The notes under the pieces are model-generated. The model ran no database searches, was not told the origin of the DNA, and saw nothing but the letters and a program-made list of their open reading frames with translations. DNA of 27,055 nt from a virus. Below, in pieces: positions 14,944 to 21,475 of this stretch (its first letter is position 1; every line of letters begins with the position of its first letter). The DNA lies in IMG/VR virus record IMGVR_UViG_3300028610_003630, positions 1 through 27,055 of that record; one strand, given 5' to 3'. A program made the position numbers and the translations under genes.

Positions 14944-15229
14944 GGTTTTGCATCCTTGGTTGTGCCTTTCGGCGCTTGAGTTTTCGTGGAATGGCCACTG
15001 AGATAACAGCCGGATCTTTCCAGGTGCCGACGAAGTCGAGCAGGAACCATCCTTGCGCGGCCCGGACATGGCGACAATTTTTATTGCGATAAGCATAAGC
15101 TTTACAATCACATCGCCAATCGTCTGGGCCCATGTAGCGAACAATGTGAGCTACATGGCCGGAAGCTGAAGCGACTAACCAAAAGCCGGCTTGATCAATC
15201 GTTTTGGGCGGACAAGTCGAGGAGTTCAT
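14927..15229 (-). CDS. SWIM-type zinc-finger protein
   Basis: A 100-residue protein with the SWIM motif: W-R-C-D-C-K-A-Y, then six residues later N-C-R-H, at about residues 38-55 (C-x-C, x8-9, C-x-H). SWIM fingers bind DNA or proteins and occur in recombination-linked factors. Its gene follows directly after, and overlaps, the ERF recombinase gene. That fits a recombination or single-strand annealing accessory role, which is inferred. No clear ribosome binding site is seen before the ATG, so translation is probably coupled to the upstream gene. Confidence 0.65.
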   Translation of the reverse strand: MNSSTCPPKTIDQAGFWLVASASGHVAHIVRYMGPDDWRCDCKAYAYRNKNCRHVRAAQGWFLLDFVGTWKDPAVISVAIPRKLKRRKAQPRMQNHDIET

Positions 15230-15932
15230 TTTTGAACTTGTCCAGTAACGCGGGTGAAACCTTCGACAGATATTGAGCGTTTCCGTATTTCTTCAGAAGA
15301 TACGTCCTCTCTTCCTCCTTGAGCAACGAGAACAGCGGGGAGCATTCCTCCACCCATTTTTCAGGCGCATTCGGCCGGGATGCGCCTTCGTTAGACTGTG
15401 CCCGGTTTGGGGCTTGGCCCTGTTCCTCCGGAGGTGGGGTTGATTGGGACGGTTCGTCCCCTCGATCGTCAAACGAAGATCGGTCCATCCGTTGTTTATC
15501 TTGCCCTTGATTCCCGCCCTGTTGCCCGTCGTCGTCATCTTCGGTTACGATACCTACCAAGGCGGAAAAAGCGTAGCGTCGGTAATAAGTGATTTGTCCT
15601 CCTAGGTCTTGAGGGGTTCTTGCTGCAGCTAGCGGGAACGCGCTGGACACCCATTGCCCAGAAGTGTGCATCAAGGTGGTTTCGATTTGCAAAGGCCTTC
15701 CCTCTTCACAGTTCACCGTTTGCACGACAGCTAGGCCATTTTCCGAAAGCGGTCTTCGGCAACAGTCAAAGACCGCATCGAGCGCCGCGTATTTATATTC
15801 ATATTCGTATGGCCTTCCGTCCTTGGTGGTTCCTTTGAGAGAGGCTGTATGCGTCTTGGGGACTGGGGGCAAGACGCCTTGCACTTTAGCCAGAGCGGCG
15901 GCCAATTCGTTAATGTCAGATGATTTCTGCAT
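15195..15932 (-). CDS. erf: ERF family single-strand annealing recombinase
   Basis: A 245-residue protein with GGGAGAATT upstream of the ATG. Residues 1-135 are the ERF domain: LAAALAKVQGVLPPVPKTHT at the start, YKYAALDAVFDCCRRPLSENGL (in part), and the hallmark QITYYRRYAFSALVGI followed by an acidic EDDDD. The region from about 140 to 195 is a disordered Gln/Ser/Pro linker. The last 50 residues form a helical end (LLKEEERTYLLKKYG). ERF proteins anneal complementary single strands during phage recombination and genome circularisation. The SWIM protein is encoded next to it. Confidence 0.85.
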   Translation of the reverse strand: MQKSSDINELAAALAKVQGVLPPVPKTHTASLKGTTKDGRPYEYEYKYAALDAVFDCCRRPLSENGLAVVQTVNCEEGRPLQIETTLMHTSGQWVSSAFPLAAARTPQDLGGQITYYRRYAFSALVGIVTEDDDDGQQGGNQGQDKQRMDRSSFDDRGDEPSQSTPPPEEQGQAPNRAQSNEGASRPNAPEKWVEECSPLFSLLKEEERTYLLKKYGNAQYLSKVSPALLDKFKNELLDLSAQND

Positions 15933-16037
15933 TTAAATTCTCCCAAGTAAACTGATGGCGATTTGAGCCACCAGGTAAATGAAGGCCAAAATCATAAGCC
16001 CGGTGAGGGCCTTTACATCCATTTTCATGTTTTTCAT
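15933..16037 (-). CDS. Tiny single-span membrane protein
   Basis: A 34-residue protein with ATG at 16037 overlapping the previous stop (ATGA). Its TAA is immediately followed by the ERF start. A short basic start (MKNMKMDVK) is followed by one hydrophobic span (LTGLMILAFIYLVAQIAISL). The precise junctions on both sides support a real gene. Function unknown. Confidence 0.55.
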   Translation of the reverse strand: MKNMKMDVKALTGLMILAFIYLVAQIAISLLGRI

Positions 16038-16240
16038 GGGCTTGATCCCTTCATCAATTCTTTCAAAGCGAAAGCTCGATCTCGGAGTTGCCGTATAGCG
16101 GTCCACGCGGCGCAATGATTTTCATCTTTGTCATTAAAAAAACCCGGGTCTCTCACGTGTCGCAAAATAATAGCAAAGTATTCTTGCATATCGGCAACAA
16201 TGGAGTCGATAACTTCTTCGACGTTTTTATATTCAGGCAT
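16034..16240 (-). CDS. Small unknown helical protein
   Basis: A 68-residue protein with AAAGGGGAAG upstream of the ATG. It is largely helical (EEVIDSIVADMQEYFAIILR, then AAWTAIRQLRDRAFALKEL) with a DPGFFNDKDENH turn between the helices. It overlaps its neighbours by 8 and 4 bases. No family recognised. Confidence 0.55.
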   Translation of the reverse strand: MPEYKNVEEVIDSIVADMQEYFAIILRHVRDPGFFNDKDENHCAAWTAIRQLRDRAFALKELMKGSSP

Positions 16241-16460
16241 CTTCTTCCCCTTTTTCGATTATCTGCTTTTGCACCTCATCTGCGGTCACAGCTATTTTTC
16301 CCCACTTCATCCCCCCTTTGAGCACCGGCACCGGCTTTGCCAAAGGATCTCCGTTCCGAAAAATCAACACTCCGTCCAGGCAATCCGTGGCCAAAATGCC
16401 GTATGCCGGCTCTGTAGAAATTTGCAGCCGGTTGCGCCGTTGTCGATCTTCCAGGTTCAT
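16233..16460 (-). CDS. Small unknown early protein
   Basis: A 75-residue protein. It has a basic start (MNLEDRQRRNRLQ), a beta-type middle (GILATDCLDGVLIFRNGD) and a helical charged end. It overlaps the genes on both sides by a few bases. No family recognised. Confidence 0.5.
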   Translation of the reverse strand: MNLEDRQRRNRLQISTEPAYGILATDCLDGVLIFRNGDPLAKPVPVLKGGMKWGKIAVTADEVQKQIIEKGEEDA

Positions 16461-16693
16461 AATGTTTCATCCTTTGTTTTTCTGAACCAAACCTCGAATT
16501 GCAGGAAAAGGTCGGAACCCAGTTGAAAAGATCTTGTCCCCATCACTTTGAAAGTGATTTCATCCTTTGCCTCTCGGTCGCCGAAAGCTTTTTCCGAAGC
16601 CAGCACCTCTTCTTCAATGGCATCATGTAACCCTATGTTCGTTTCCAGTAACATTTGCACATTGAGGCTTATGGTATCTATTCGCGCCTCCAT
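16457..16693 (-). CDS. Small unknown early protein
   Basis: A 78-residue protein. The ATG at 16693 is chosen because AAAGGATGATACC precedes it. It has a helical first half (ARIDTISLNVQMLLETNIG) and a beta-type second half (EITFKVMGTRSF, FLQFEVWFRK). No family recognised. Confidence 0.5.
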   Translation of the reverse strand: MEARIDTISLNVQMLLETNIGLHDAIEEEVLASEKAFGDREAKDEITFKVMGTRSFQLGSDLFLQFEVWFRKTKDETL

Positions 16694-16697
16694 GGTA

Positions 16698-17060
16698 TCA
16701 TCCTTTCGCAATTGCTGTTACTATTTTTACCGTCTCTGCTTCCCATGCCTTTTCCCATGCCGCTGAAAACTCCTCCATCTCCGTCCCTACCTCCATCTCT
16801 TCCATCTGCTTCTCTACTTTTGCCGCTTTATCCATAAGTTCCGACAGATAATCTTCTAATATCCTCCTGTCTCCTCCTTTCATGGCCGGACATACTCTTT
16901 CCTTACGCGCCATTCGATGCGCGCACTTCCACGCCTGCCTTGCTTCTTCGAGCGCCTCATCAAACTTCTCCCTCGCCCATTCCATCTCTTTTTCAGCCCA
17001 TCGTGCCTCTCTCGTAGCTGCTCCCGCGACTTCTTTCAATCGTTCCAATTCTTCACTCAT
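16698..17060 (-). CDS. Coiled-coil early protein
   Basis: A 120-residue protein with GAGGTATAAC upstream of the ATG at 17060; a longer frame to 17171 lies across the next gene. It is almost all charged helix (LERLKEVAGAATREARWAEK, later LSELMDKAAKVEKQMEEMEV). The Ala/Glu/Lys/Trp composition suggests a long coiled coil. No catalytic motif is visible. Function unknown. Confidence 0.55.
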   Translation of the reverse strand: MSEELERLKEVAGAATREARWAEKEMEWAREKFDEALEEARQAWKCAHRMARKERVCPAMKGGDRRILEDYLSELMDKAAKVEKQMEEMEVGTEMEEFSAAWEKAWEAETVKIVTAIAKG

Positions 17061-17061
17061 G

Positions 17062-17262
17062 TTATACCTCGCTTCCGTAGGCATATTTTTTGAACAAGGC
17101 GGCTTTTGCTTGATAAAGCCGCGCGGCTGTCTGGCACATCTTCCGTTCTTCTTCTTTGGCGGAATCGTCATTACCGAGTTTTTTCCAAAGCCGCGCGCCT
17201 GCCGACAAAGCCAAATGTGCTATGAAAAAATCCGATTTGGTAAGAGGGGGCAGTTTATCCAT
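17062..17262 (-). CDS. Small unknown helical protein
   Basis: A 66-residue protein mainly of helices (KSDFFIAHLALSAGARLWKK, then ERKMCQTAARLYQAKAALFK). It overlaps the next gene upstream by 8 bases. The site before the ATG is modest (AAAGGACATG). No family recognised. Confidence 0.5.
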   Translation of the reverse strand: MDKLPPLTKSDFFIAHLALSAGARLWKKLGNDDSAKEEERKMCQTAARLYQAKAALFKKYAYGSEV

Positions 17263-17506
17263 TATGGCGCATGTCCTTTTTGAGAAGCTGCGTTAAACGC
17301 TTAACTGACCATTTGAAATTTCGCTTGGTAGTCGATGAGACATAGCTGCTGCGTGGATTTAAAGCGCTGCGGATGAACCTCCGGAGGGTCAATTCCGGGT
17401 GACGGATCTTGGAAAAGAATCGGGCGATAAGGCGGCGCTTGGGGGGTTCATCCATGGCCAACAATCGGGCCATTCGCCGTAACTGCTTGGCTTTCTTTCC
17501 TCTCAT
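17255..17506 (-). CDS. Small basic protein
   Basis: An 83-residue, strongly basic protein. The ATG at 17506 overlaps the previous stop (TAATG), and CCGGAGATGG lies upstream. It has MRGKKAKQLRRMARLLAMDE at the start and a Lys/Arg-rich end (RNFKWSVKRLTQLLKKDMR). Similar basic proteins of about 80 residues are common in phage early operons. Nucleic-acid binding is likely but not shown. Confidence 0.55.
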   Translation of the reverse strand: MRGKKAKQLRRMARLLAMDEPPKRRLIARFFSKIRHPELTLRRFIRSALNPRSSYVSSTTKRNFKWSVKRLTQLLKKDMRHNG

Positions 17507-17646
17507 TATTTGTACCATCTCCGGTAAATGGCATACAACGGACCAACCGGTGCAACAAGATAATTTCTGCGGAACCTCCACCCCAGGAGGTAGGCCAAAC
17601 GGACAACTTGAGCCTTGTTCAGTAACACGGGCAAACGACAAAACAT
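17506..17646 (-). CDS. Small unknown basic protein
   Basis: A 46-residue protein missed by usual length limits. AGGAGATTG lies 5-8 bases before the ATG at 17646, and the stop overlaps the next start (TAATG). The sequence is basic and aromatic (AQVVRLAYLLGWRFRRNY, then PLYAIYRRWYK). The strong site and exact coupling make it a likely gene. Function unknown. Confidence 0.6.
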   Translation of the reverse strand: MFCRLPVLLNKAQVVRLAYLLGWRFRRNYLVAPVGPLYAIYRRWYK

Positions 17647-17650
17647 GGCG

Positions 17651-17779
17651 TCAATCTCCTATGAAGGCCCTGATACGCTCCCTGCGGGCGCGGGAGTGAA
17701 TATATCCCATGTTATGCACCCACCAGCGAACGGCGACGACAACGACAGAACCAACGGCGAAACAAAGTATAGCGAGCAT
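17651..17779 (-). CDS. Tiny membrane protein
   Basis: A 42-residue protein with ATAGGAGAAACTC directly before the ATG at 17779, one of the best ribosome binding sites in the operon. One hydrophobic span covers residues 2-19 (LAILCFAVGSVVVVAVRW). A basic tail (HSRARRERIRAFIGD) follows. The layout is that of a small inner membrane protein. Function unknown. Confidence 0.6.
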   Translation of the reverse strand: MLAILCFAVGSVVVVAVRWWVHNMGYIHSRARRERIRAFIGD

Positions 17780-18110
17780 GAGTTTCTCCTATGCCTGACT
17801 TCCGTCTACCCATGTCCCGTCTACCCAGTACGAAAATTCTTCGCTCCCTCCACCTTCCTCCGGACACTTCCGAAATTGAAAGTGTTTGCCCCATCGCTTC
17901 GGCAAAAGTATGCGCATGAAAAAATTCGGGTCTCGAATCGTTCAGGGCTTCGGGACTGGCAAACCCGAAGCCCTGTTCGGCATCCCAGAAAATCTCACCG
18001 GTTCCGTAATTCATCAAATCCCCATGGCGATTGATGGCCAGGGCAAACGTCAACATCTGCTTTTTTCGCCAGTTACGCATGTTTGCGAATTGCTGCTTTT
18101 CGGTCGGCAT
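17712..18110 (-). CDS. Unknown early protein, C-terminus probably frameshifted
   Basis: The frame from ATG 18110 (AGGAGGGAGAAG upstream) gives a 132-residue product. The first 65 residues look natural (QMLTFALAINRHGDLMNYGT, then EIFWDAEQGFGFASPEAL). After about residue 75 the product turns into an arginine-rich, shadow-like tail (RRDMGRRKSGIG) that overlaps the next gene by 68 bases. The alternative frame there gives a better ending whose stop sits exactly at the next ribosome binding site. A one-base indel near 17870-17920 or an overlapping second gene would explain this. Confidence 0.45.
   Translation of the reverse strand: MPTEKQQFANMRNWRKKQMLTFALAINRHGDLMNYGTGEIFWDAEQGFGFASPEALNDSRPEFFHAHTFAEAMGQTLSISEVSGGRWRERRIFVLGRRDMGRRKSGIGETHARYTLFRRWFCRCRRRSLVGA
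17789..17917 (-). CDS. Alternative-frame segment: separate small gene or true C-terminus of the upstream gene
   Basis: A 42-residue frame from ATG 17917 to TAG 17789. It reads MRILLPKRWGKHFQFRKCP, then EEFSYWVDGTWVDG, which looks far more natural than the overlapping frame. Its stop is followed at once by the AGGAG site of the next gene, as expected for a gene end. No ribosome binding site precedes the ATG. It is either the frameshifted C-terminus of the protein starting at 18110 or an embedded gene. Confidence 0.4.
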   Translation of the reverse strand: MRILLPKRWGKHFQFRKCPEEGGGSEEFSYWVDGTWVDGSQA

Positions 18111-18504
18111 CTTCTCCCTCCTGTTTTGCTTTCGCAGCATTTGTAAAGAGCATCATCGCGAAGTTGGCCACATCAACGCACTCGTCCATGATGTTTTCAT
18201 AAGAGCCGATAAGATCATCGTCGAAGGCGAAGAAAGCGTCTACCAACTCGGCAAGCTCATCATGCAGGCGATCCAGATAGAAAATCATAGGGATGCCTGC
18301 CCAGTAGCCATACTGACGGCGAATCTTCAGCTTCTCCTCCAATGCCTCGGCAAACGCCTTTACATCTGCCGTCATAACGGCAGCCGTCCCAGCGCCTTCC
18401 GGATCGGTCTGCGGTCCGTCCAGCGGTGCTATGCCCTTGATTCGTCGTAGTCGATTTAACGTACAGAGATACGTACTTCCGGACTTTTCAGAGATTGTTA
18501 GCAT
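18073..18504 (-). CDS. MazG-like nucleotide pyrophosphohydrolase
   Basis: A 143-residue protein. GGAGGAG lies 8 bases before the ATG at 18504; a GTG at 18513 sits inside that site and is rejected. Residues about 50-125 fit the all-alpha MazG-like family. HDELAELVDAF carries the first acidic pair, and ENIMDECVDVANFAMML carries the E-x-x-D metal-binding motif. These enzymes hydrolyse NTPs or dNTPs to monophosphates. In phages they are thought to adjust nucleotide or ppGpp pools. The N-terminal 45 residues are not part of the usual domain. Confidence 0.7.
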   Translation of the reverse strand: MLTISEKSGSTYLCTLNRLRRIKGIAPLDGPQTDPEGAGTAAVMTADVKAFAEALEEKLKIRRQYGYWAGIPMIFYLDRLHDELAELVDAFFAFDDDLIGSYENIMDECVDVANFAMMLFTNAAKAKQEGEDADRKAAIRKHA

Positions 18505-18509
18505 GATTT

Positions 18510-18740
18510 TCACTCCTCCAGCATGCTTAGGATTTTATCTGCCAGTGGTTCAGGGAAATTATATCGAACAAAGAGTTCCAGCATTTCCCATCCACACTCA
18601 TCCCTGAAGGCTTTGTAAGAATCCAAATCGACGATGTCGGCTACCGGTTTTCCATCCTGGTCCTGCCTTATCGCCAACCCCAAAGCGACTTTGAACCTGG
18701 ATTTCCCGTTTTTCCGCCCTATGTCGACCGTAGCGACCAT
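18510..18740 (-). CDS. Small unknown early protein
   Basis: A 76-residue protein with GGGAGTTGAAAA upstream of the ATG. It has a basic beta-type start (VDIGRKNGKSRFKVALGLAI) and a helical end with DECGWEMLELFVRYNFPEP. It lies 3 bases after the XRE regulator gene. No family recognised. Confidence 0.55.
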   Translation of the reverse strand: MVATVDIGRKNGKSRFKVALGLAIRQDQDGKPVADIVDLDSYKAFRDECGWEMLELFVRYNFPEPLADKILSMLEE

Positions 18741-18743
18741 TTT

Positions 18744-18938
18744 TCAACTCCCTTCAGGGGCTGTGATAGTGTCGTTTATCAGCCGGCCCAGCGCCTTCCG
18801 ATGGACGTGTTGCGGGATCGTCCTCCCACGTTCCCAATTGCTGACCGTTACCCATGTGACGCTAAGTCTCTGTGCCAACTCCTGTTGGGTCCAACCACAT
18901 AGAATACGCAGGGCGCGAATTCGCTTACCGTTTACCAT
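18744..18938 (-). CDS. XRE/Cro-C1 type transcription regulator
   Basis: A 64-residue protein with AAAAGGAGCC before the ATG at 18938. It is a minimal helix-turn-helix domain: IRALRILCGWTQQELAQRLS, then VTWVTVSNWERGRTIP. There is no ligand or cleavage domain, so it resembles Cro or an Arc-size repressor rather than a lambda CI. It is the first gene of the leftward early operon, just behind a good promoter, and probably controls the switch between the divergent operons. That role is inferred. Confidence 0.8.
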   Translation of the reverse strand: MVNGKRIRALRILCGWTQQELAQRLSVTWVTVSNWERGRTIPQHVHRKALGRLINDTITAPEGS

Positions 18939-18981
18939 GGTTCCGGCTCCTTTTTGAGTAGTGTTGCGATTGACATATAAT

Positions 18982-19010
18982 AATATAAAGGAAACGGCAT
19001 CAAACAGCAA
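18982..19010 (-). promoter_or_regulatory. Leftward early promoter
   Basis: On the minus strand TTGCTG (19005-19010) and TATATT (18982-18987) are separated by exactly 17 bases. The region is AT-rich and begins about 40 bases before the XRE regulator ATG. It would drive the whole leftward early operon. Confidence 0.55.
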
Positions 19011-19169
19011 CAATTATTATAAAATAGTTTATGCTGCACGTAAGCGGCTGCGCGCCAAGGGCTTACGAACAGGGCTTGGCCTTCGCAAAGGTCTCTATAC
19101 ATAACAATGACTGGATTGAGTATAAAAAAGGCTTGGACATCTGCCACGGCGACGTCTATTTTACCGACA

Positions 19170-19240
19170 GGGCCAGCGCAGATTAGAATCGGAAACTGAA
19201 CCCTCCTATGCTCCGATATCCCGTTTTTTTGCGCTGGCCC
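19170..19240 (+). other. Long inverted repeat with nested stem, possible structured RNA
   Basis: The arms GGGCCAGCGC (19170-19179) and GCGCTGGCCC (19231-19240) are perfectly complementary. A second stem, ATCGGA with TCCGAT (19188-19193 and 19212-19217), lies within the loop. A CCCTCCT sequence, complementary to a ribosome binding site, sits in the inner loop, and a T7 run follows the inner stem. It could be a terminator or attenuator, an operator, or a small RNA. Confidence 0.5.
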
Positions 19241-19263
19241 CTTACTATGAATTTGCTGAAAAG

Positions 19264-19521
19264 ATGAGCACTCCTGCACATGAAAGCAGTAAAGCCATGT
19301 CGATAGGTGCATGCGCTCCAACTCCGGCCGAAACGTTGGAATGGATTCAAGATCGAGTTCGGACTGGGATTAATCGAGCGCAAATAGCGCGTAAGTTCGC
19401 TCCCAAGGTGTCGTACACTTCCGTTGAGAAAATTACGTTAGGCGTCTTGATCGAGATTGAAAAGCACCTCGCTGCTTCCTCTTTTTCATCATGTGGAGAT
19501 CATGCAAGAAGAGAATTTTAA
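19264..19521 (+). CDS. Possible Cro-like HTH regulator
   Basis: An 85-residue frame. The central region TPAETLEWIQDRVRTGINRA, then QIARKFAPKVSYTSVEKI, has the spacing of a helix-turn-helix with a following helix (TLGVLIEIEKHLAAS). The ATG at 19264 has no good ribosome binding site; the ATG at 19297 is an alternative. The last 20 residues overlap the next gene in another frame. Place and direction, opposite an XRE gene, suit a Cro-like partner. Moderate to low certainty. Confidence 0.4.
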   Translation: MSTPAHESSKAMSIGACAPTPAETLEWIQDRVRTGINRAQIARKFAPKVSYTSVEKITLGVLIEIEKHLAASSFSSCGDHARREF

Positions 19522-20347
19522 AACCGCTTGCCGGATGCGGTCGTTGTGGTCGAAACAAGAATGGGTTTTCGCTAAAACTATGCCCAAAAATCCGCATTGG
19601 TATGCCCTGCGGAAGCAATGGAAGCCGGCCGACACCTTCGACGAAAGTGTTATTTCCATTCGCTACCATGGCGTAGTCGAATTATTCCAAAAACGGCCTT
19701 ACACGGTTTTCCGGATGAACGCTCACAAATACTGGACAATGGGCGCACCTCTCTCGGATACCCTCCTAATCAATCGGAAAAGGCTGCAACCCTCCTCGGC
19801 CTTTGACTCCATTGCAGCCATGTACGACAGCCTGTTTCAAGATGAGACCAGCTTGATCGAAAATACTGAAATCGCGCAAAGGTTGCCGGCGAGAGGATCA
19901 ATACTTGATATCGGCTGCGGAACGGGGGGATTCCTCGATTATACTTCCGTTCCGCCAGAGCAATACTTCGGGATTGATACTAGCTTACTCATGCTTGAAA
20001 GATTGCATACGAAACATCCGGCCTTTGACGCGCAGACTCTGAACGTGGCTTTTGAAGATTTTTATCCGGAACAATTCTTGCGATATGATACGGTCTTGGC
20101 TCTTTTCGGGTCGCTGAACTATGTCAATCCGAAAGCGTGGAACCGGCTGCCTTTTTTTCTGCGAAAAGGGGGACAATTTTTCCTGATGCTTTATCGGAAC
20201 GGTTATTACCCGGAAACGAATTTACGTTCCGGGGCAGATATCCCGTTTTTCATCACACCTTCAAATTTACCTTGGAAGAATATTGAGGTGAAGGAATATC
20301 ACAATTTCTTGATCGTGCGCTATGAAAATCAGAAAGGAATACGGTGA
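19502..20347 (+). CDS. SAM-dependent methyltransferase with N-terminal phage domain
   Basis: A 281-residue protein. The ATG at 19502 has GTGGAG just upstream; a TTG at 19457 would lengthen it but overlaps the HTH frame further. Residues about 25-105 form an N-terminal domain with NPHWYALRKQW and KYWTMGAPLSDTLLINRK, seen in other phage proteins of unknown role. Residues about 130-260 form a class I methyltransferase: motif I ILDIGCGTGGF, acidic YFGIDTS, and ALFGSLNYV. The substrate is unknown. It is the first clear gene of the rightward block. Confidence 0.65.
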   Translation: MQEENFKTACRMRSLWSKQEWVFAKTMPKNPHWYALRKQWKPADTFDESVISIRYHGVVELFQKRPYTVFRMNAHKYWTMGAPLSDTLLINRKRLQPSSAFDSIAAMYDSLFQDETSLIENTEIAQRLPARGSILDIGCGTGGFLDYTSVPPEQYFGIDTSLLMLERLHTKHPAFDAQTLNVAFEDFYPEQFLRYDTVLALFGSLNYVNPKAWNRLPFFLRKGGQFFLMLYRNGYYPETNLRSGADIPFFITPSNLPWKNIEVKEYHNFLIVRYENQKGIR

Positions 20348-20547
20348 TGGAAAAAAAGATGAATGAACGCGAAATGAAGCTTCTTTCTTTCAAAGCCTTT
20401 TCTGACGAAGATTTGCAGAAATTGCGAGAAGCGATTGAACTCCGGTTCGACCGAGTAATGCGCAGAATATTGACAGGTCATAAGCGCCATGTAATTTTAA
20501 CCCATTTGGAACAACAGAAAGTGAAAAAAAACGGTCGACACGTGTGA
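20347..20547 (+). CDS. Small helical protein
   Basis: A 66-residue protein. The ATG at 20347 overlaps the methyltransferase stop (TGATG), with GAAAGGAATACGG upstream. The sequence is charged helix (KLLSFKAFSDEDLQKLREAI, then LRFDRVMRRILTG) with a basic end. No family recognised. Confidence 0.55.
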   Translation: MEKKMNEREMKLLSFKAFSDEDLQKLREAIELRFDRVMRRILTGHKRHVILTHLEQQKVKKNGRHV

Positions 20548-20571
20548 AGAAACCAGCGGACTCGTAAAAAG

Positions 20572-20886
20572 ATGTTTTATAAATATACCCGGCTTTACAA
20601 TAATCCCCAATGGCGACGACTTCGCGCCGAAGTGTTGGCCGCGGATCCGCTATGCTGGTATTGCCAAGAAGCAAACAAGATCATAGCGGCTGACACGGTA
20701 GACCACATTGTTCCCCATAAGGGCGACGAAACGCTCTTTTGGGAGAGATCAAATCTTAGATCTTGCTGTACCTCTTGTCACAATCACCTTGCATCTATCA
20801 AAGACCGGGACGGAATCGTACCTGGCTGTGACGTAGACGGTGAACCCCTTGACTCTAAACATCCATGGTACCAAGAAAGGAATTGA
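20572..20886 (+). CDS. HNH endonuclease
   Basis: A 104-residue protein. C28-x2-C31 and C66-x2-C69 form the zinc site. D44-H45 (VDHIVPH), N61 and H70 form the HNH catalytic core, with LFWERSNLRSCCTSCHNHLA across the last two motifs. Stand-alone HNH proteins of this size occur beside terminase genes and support cos cleavage or packaging in HK97-like phages. Here it lies 3 kb before the small terminase in the same direction. The upstream site is weak (GTAAAAAG). Confidence 0.85.
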   Translation: MFYKYTRLYNNPQWRRLRAEVLAADPLCWYCQEANKIIAADTVDHIVPHKGDETLFWERSNLRSCCTSCHNHLASIKDRDGIVPGCDVDGEPLDSKHPWYQERN

Positions 20887-20889
20887 GCC

Positions 20890-21099
20890 ATGCATGCAGA
20901 TTTTATCACCATGCAGATGGAGACCATCAGCTACGCGCTGGACCGGTATTACGGGGACACATCACGGTCGGAAGAAAAAACATTAGCGGAGTTGCAGGAA
21001 TTGCGCAGTGATCTTGATATCTATATCATTGCGCTCGAAAAACAACTTTCCCGTGCCGATATAGCCGTCAAAGCGGCGAGGAAGAGAAGGTTTAAATAA
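20890..21099 (+). CDS. Small helical protein between HNH and endolysin
   Basis: A 69-residue protein with GAAAGGAATTGAGCC upstream. It is helical throughout (MQMETISYALDRYYGD, then ELRSDLDIYIIALEKQL) and ends in a basic KAARKRRFK tail. Its stop overlaps the endolysin start (TAATG). A role in lysis control is possible from position only. Confidence 0.5.
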   Translation: MHADFITMQMETISYALDRYYGDTSRSEEKTLAELQELRSDLDIYIIALEKQLSRADIAVKAARKRRFK

Positions 21100-21461
21100 T
21101 GCCGAATTTCAGTCGAAGAAGTCTCTTGATTCTTGAGACGTGCGATGTGCGCCTACAATCGATCTGTCACCAAGCCATAGAGATTATGGATTTCTCCGTC
21201 ATAGACGGCGCGCGTGACAAAGAGGAACAAAACGTCTTGTTTGATCAAGGGCTATCCCTGGTCAAGTATCCGCATTCAAAGCACAATCGCACGCCGTCAA
21301 AAGCTGTCGATCTCGCGCCTTATCCGATTGACTGGAGAGACATCGAGCGATTCCGGATACTGGGCCAGATCATTACCCTCGATTCCACCTTTCAGCAAGC
21401 GCGCATTATTTGGGGCGGCTGGTGGACATGGAAAGATTGGGGTCATTTCGAGCTGTTGTGA
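21099..21461 (+). CDS. Endolysin, M15-type peptidase
   Basis: A 120-residue protein fitting the M15 (VanY/T5 endolysin-like) peptidases. Zinc ligands are H62 and D71 in SKHNRTPSKAVDLAP and H116 in DWGHFEL, with D113 as the likely catalytic acid. DGARDKEEQNVLFDQG is the family's substrate-side motif. These enzymes cut L-Ala-D-Glu or similar bonds in the peptidoglycan stem. It lacks a signal peptide, so it needs a holin. The holin-like genes lie about 14 kb away in the late block. Confidence 0.8.
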   Translation: MPNFSRRSLLILETCDVRLQSICHQAIEIMDFSVIDGARDKEEQNVLFDQGLSLVKYPHSKHNRTPSKAVDLAPYPIDWRDIERFRILGQIITLDSTFQQARIIWGGWWTWKDWGHFELL

Positions 21462-21475
21462 AAGGAGAGCTCCAC

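Larger units (their letters stand above)
18939..19263. other. Divergent control region
   Basis: A 325-base gap between the leftward and rightward operons. It contains the leftward promoter, a weaker rightward candidate (TTGAGT at 18954, TATAAT at 18976, spacing 16), and several inverted repeats: GTAAGC/GCTTAC, GCCAAG/CTTGGC and the long arms described separately. A 51-residue plus-strand frame at 19031-19186 (ends CHGDVYFTDRASAD) looks faintly protein-like but has no ribosome binding site. The region is the likely home of operators or a leader RNA. Confidence 0.5.

Noticed and set aside
19031-19186. 51-residue plus-strand frame in the divergent control region
   Set aside because: It has no ribosome binding site and lies over several inverted repeats; it is mentioned only in the control-region entry.
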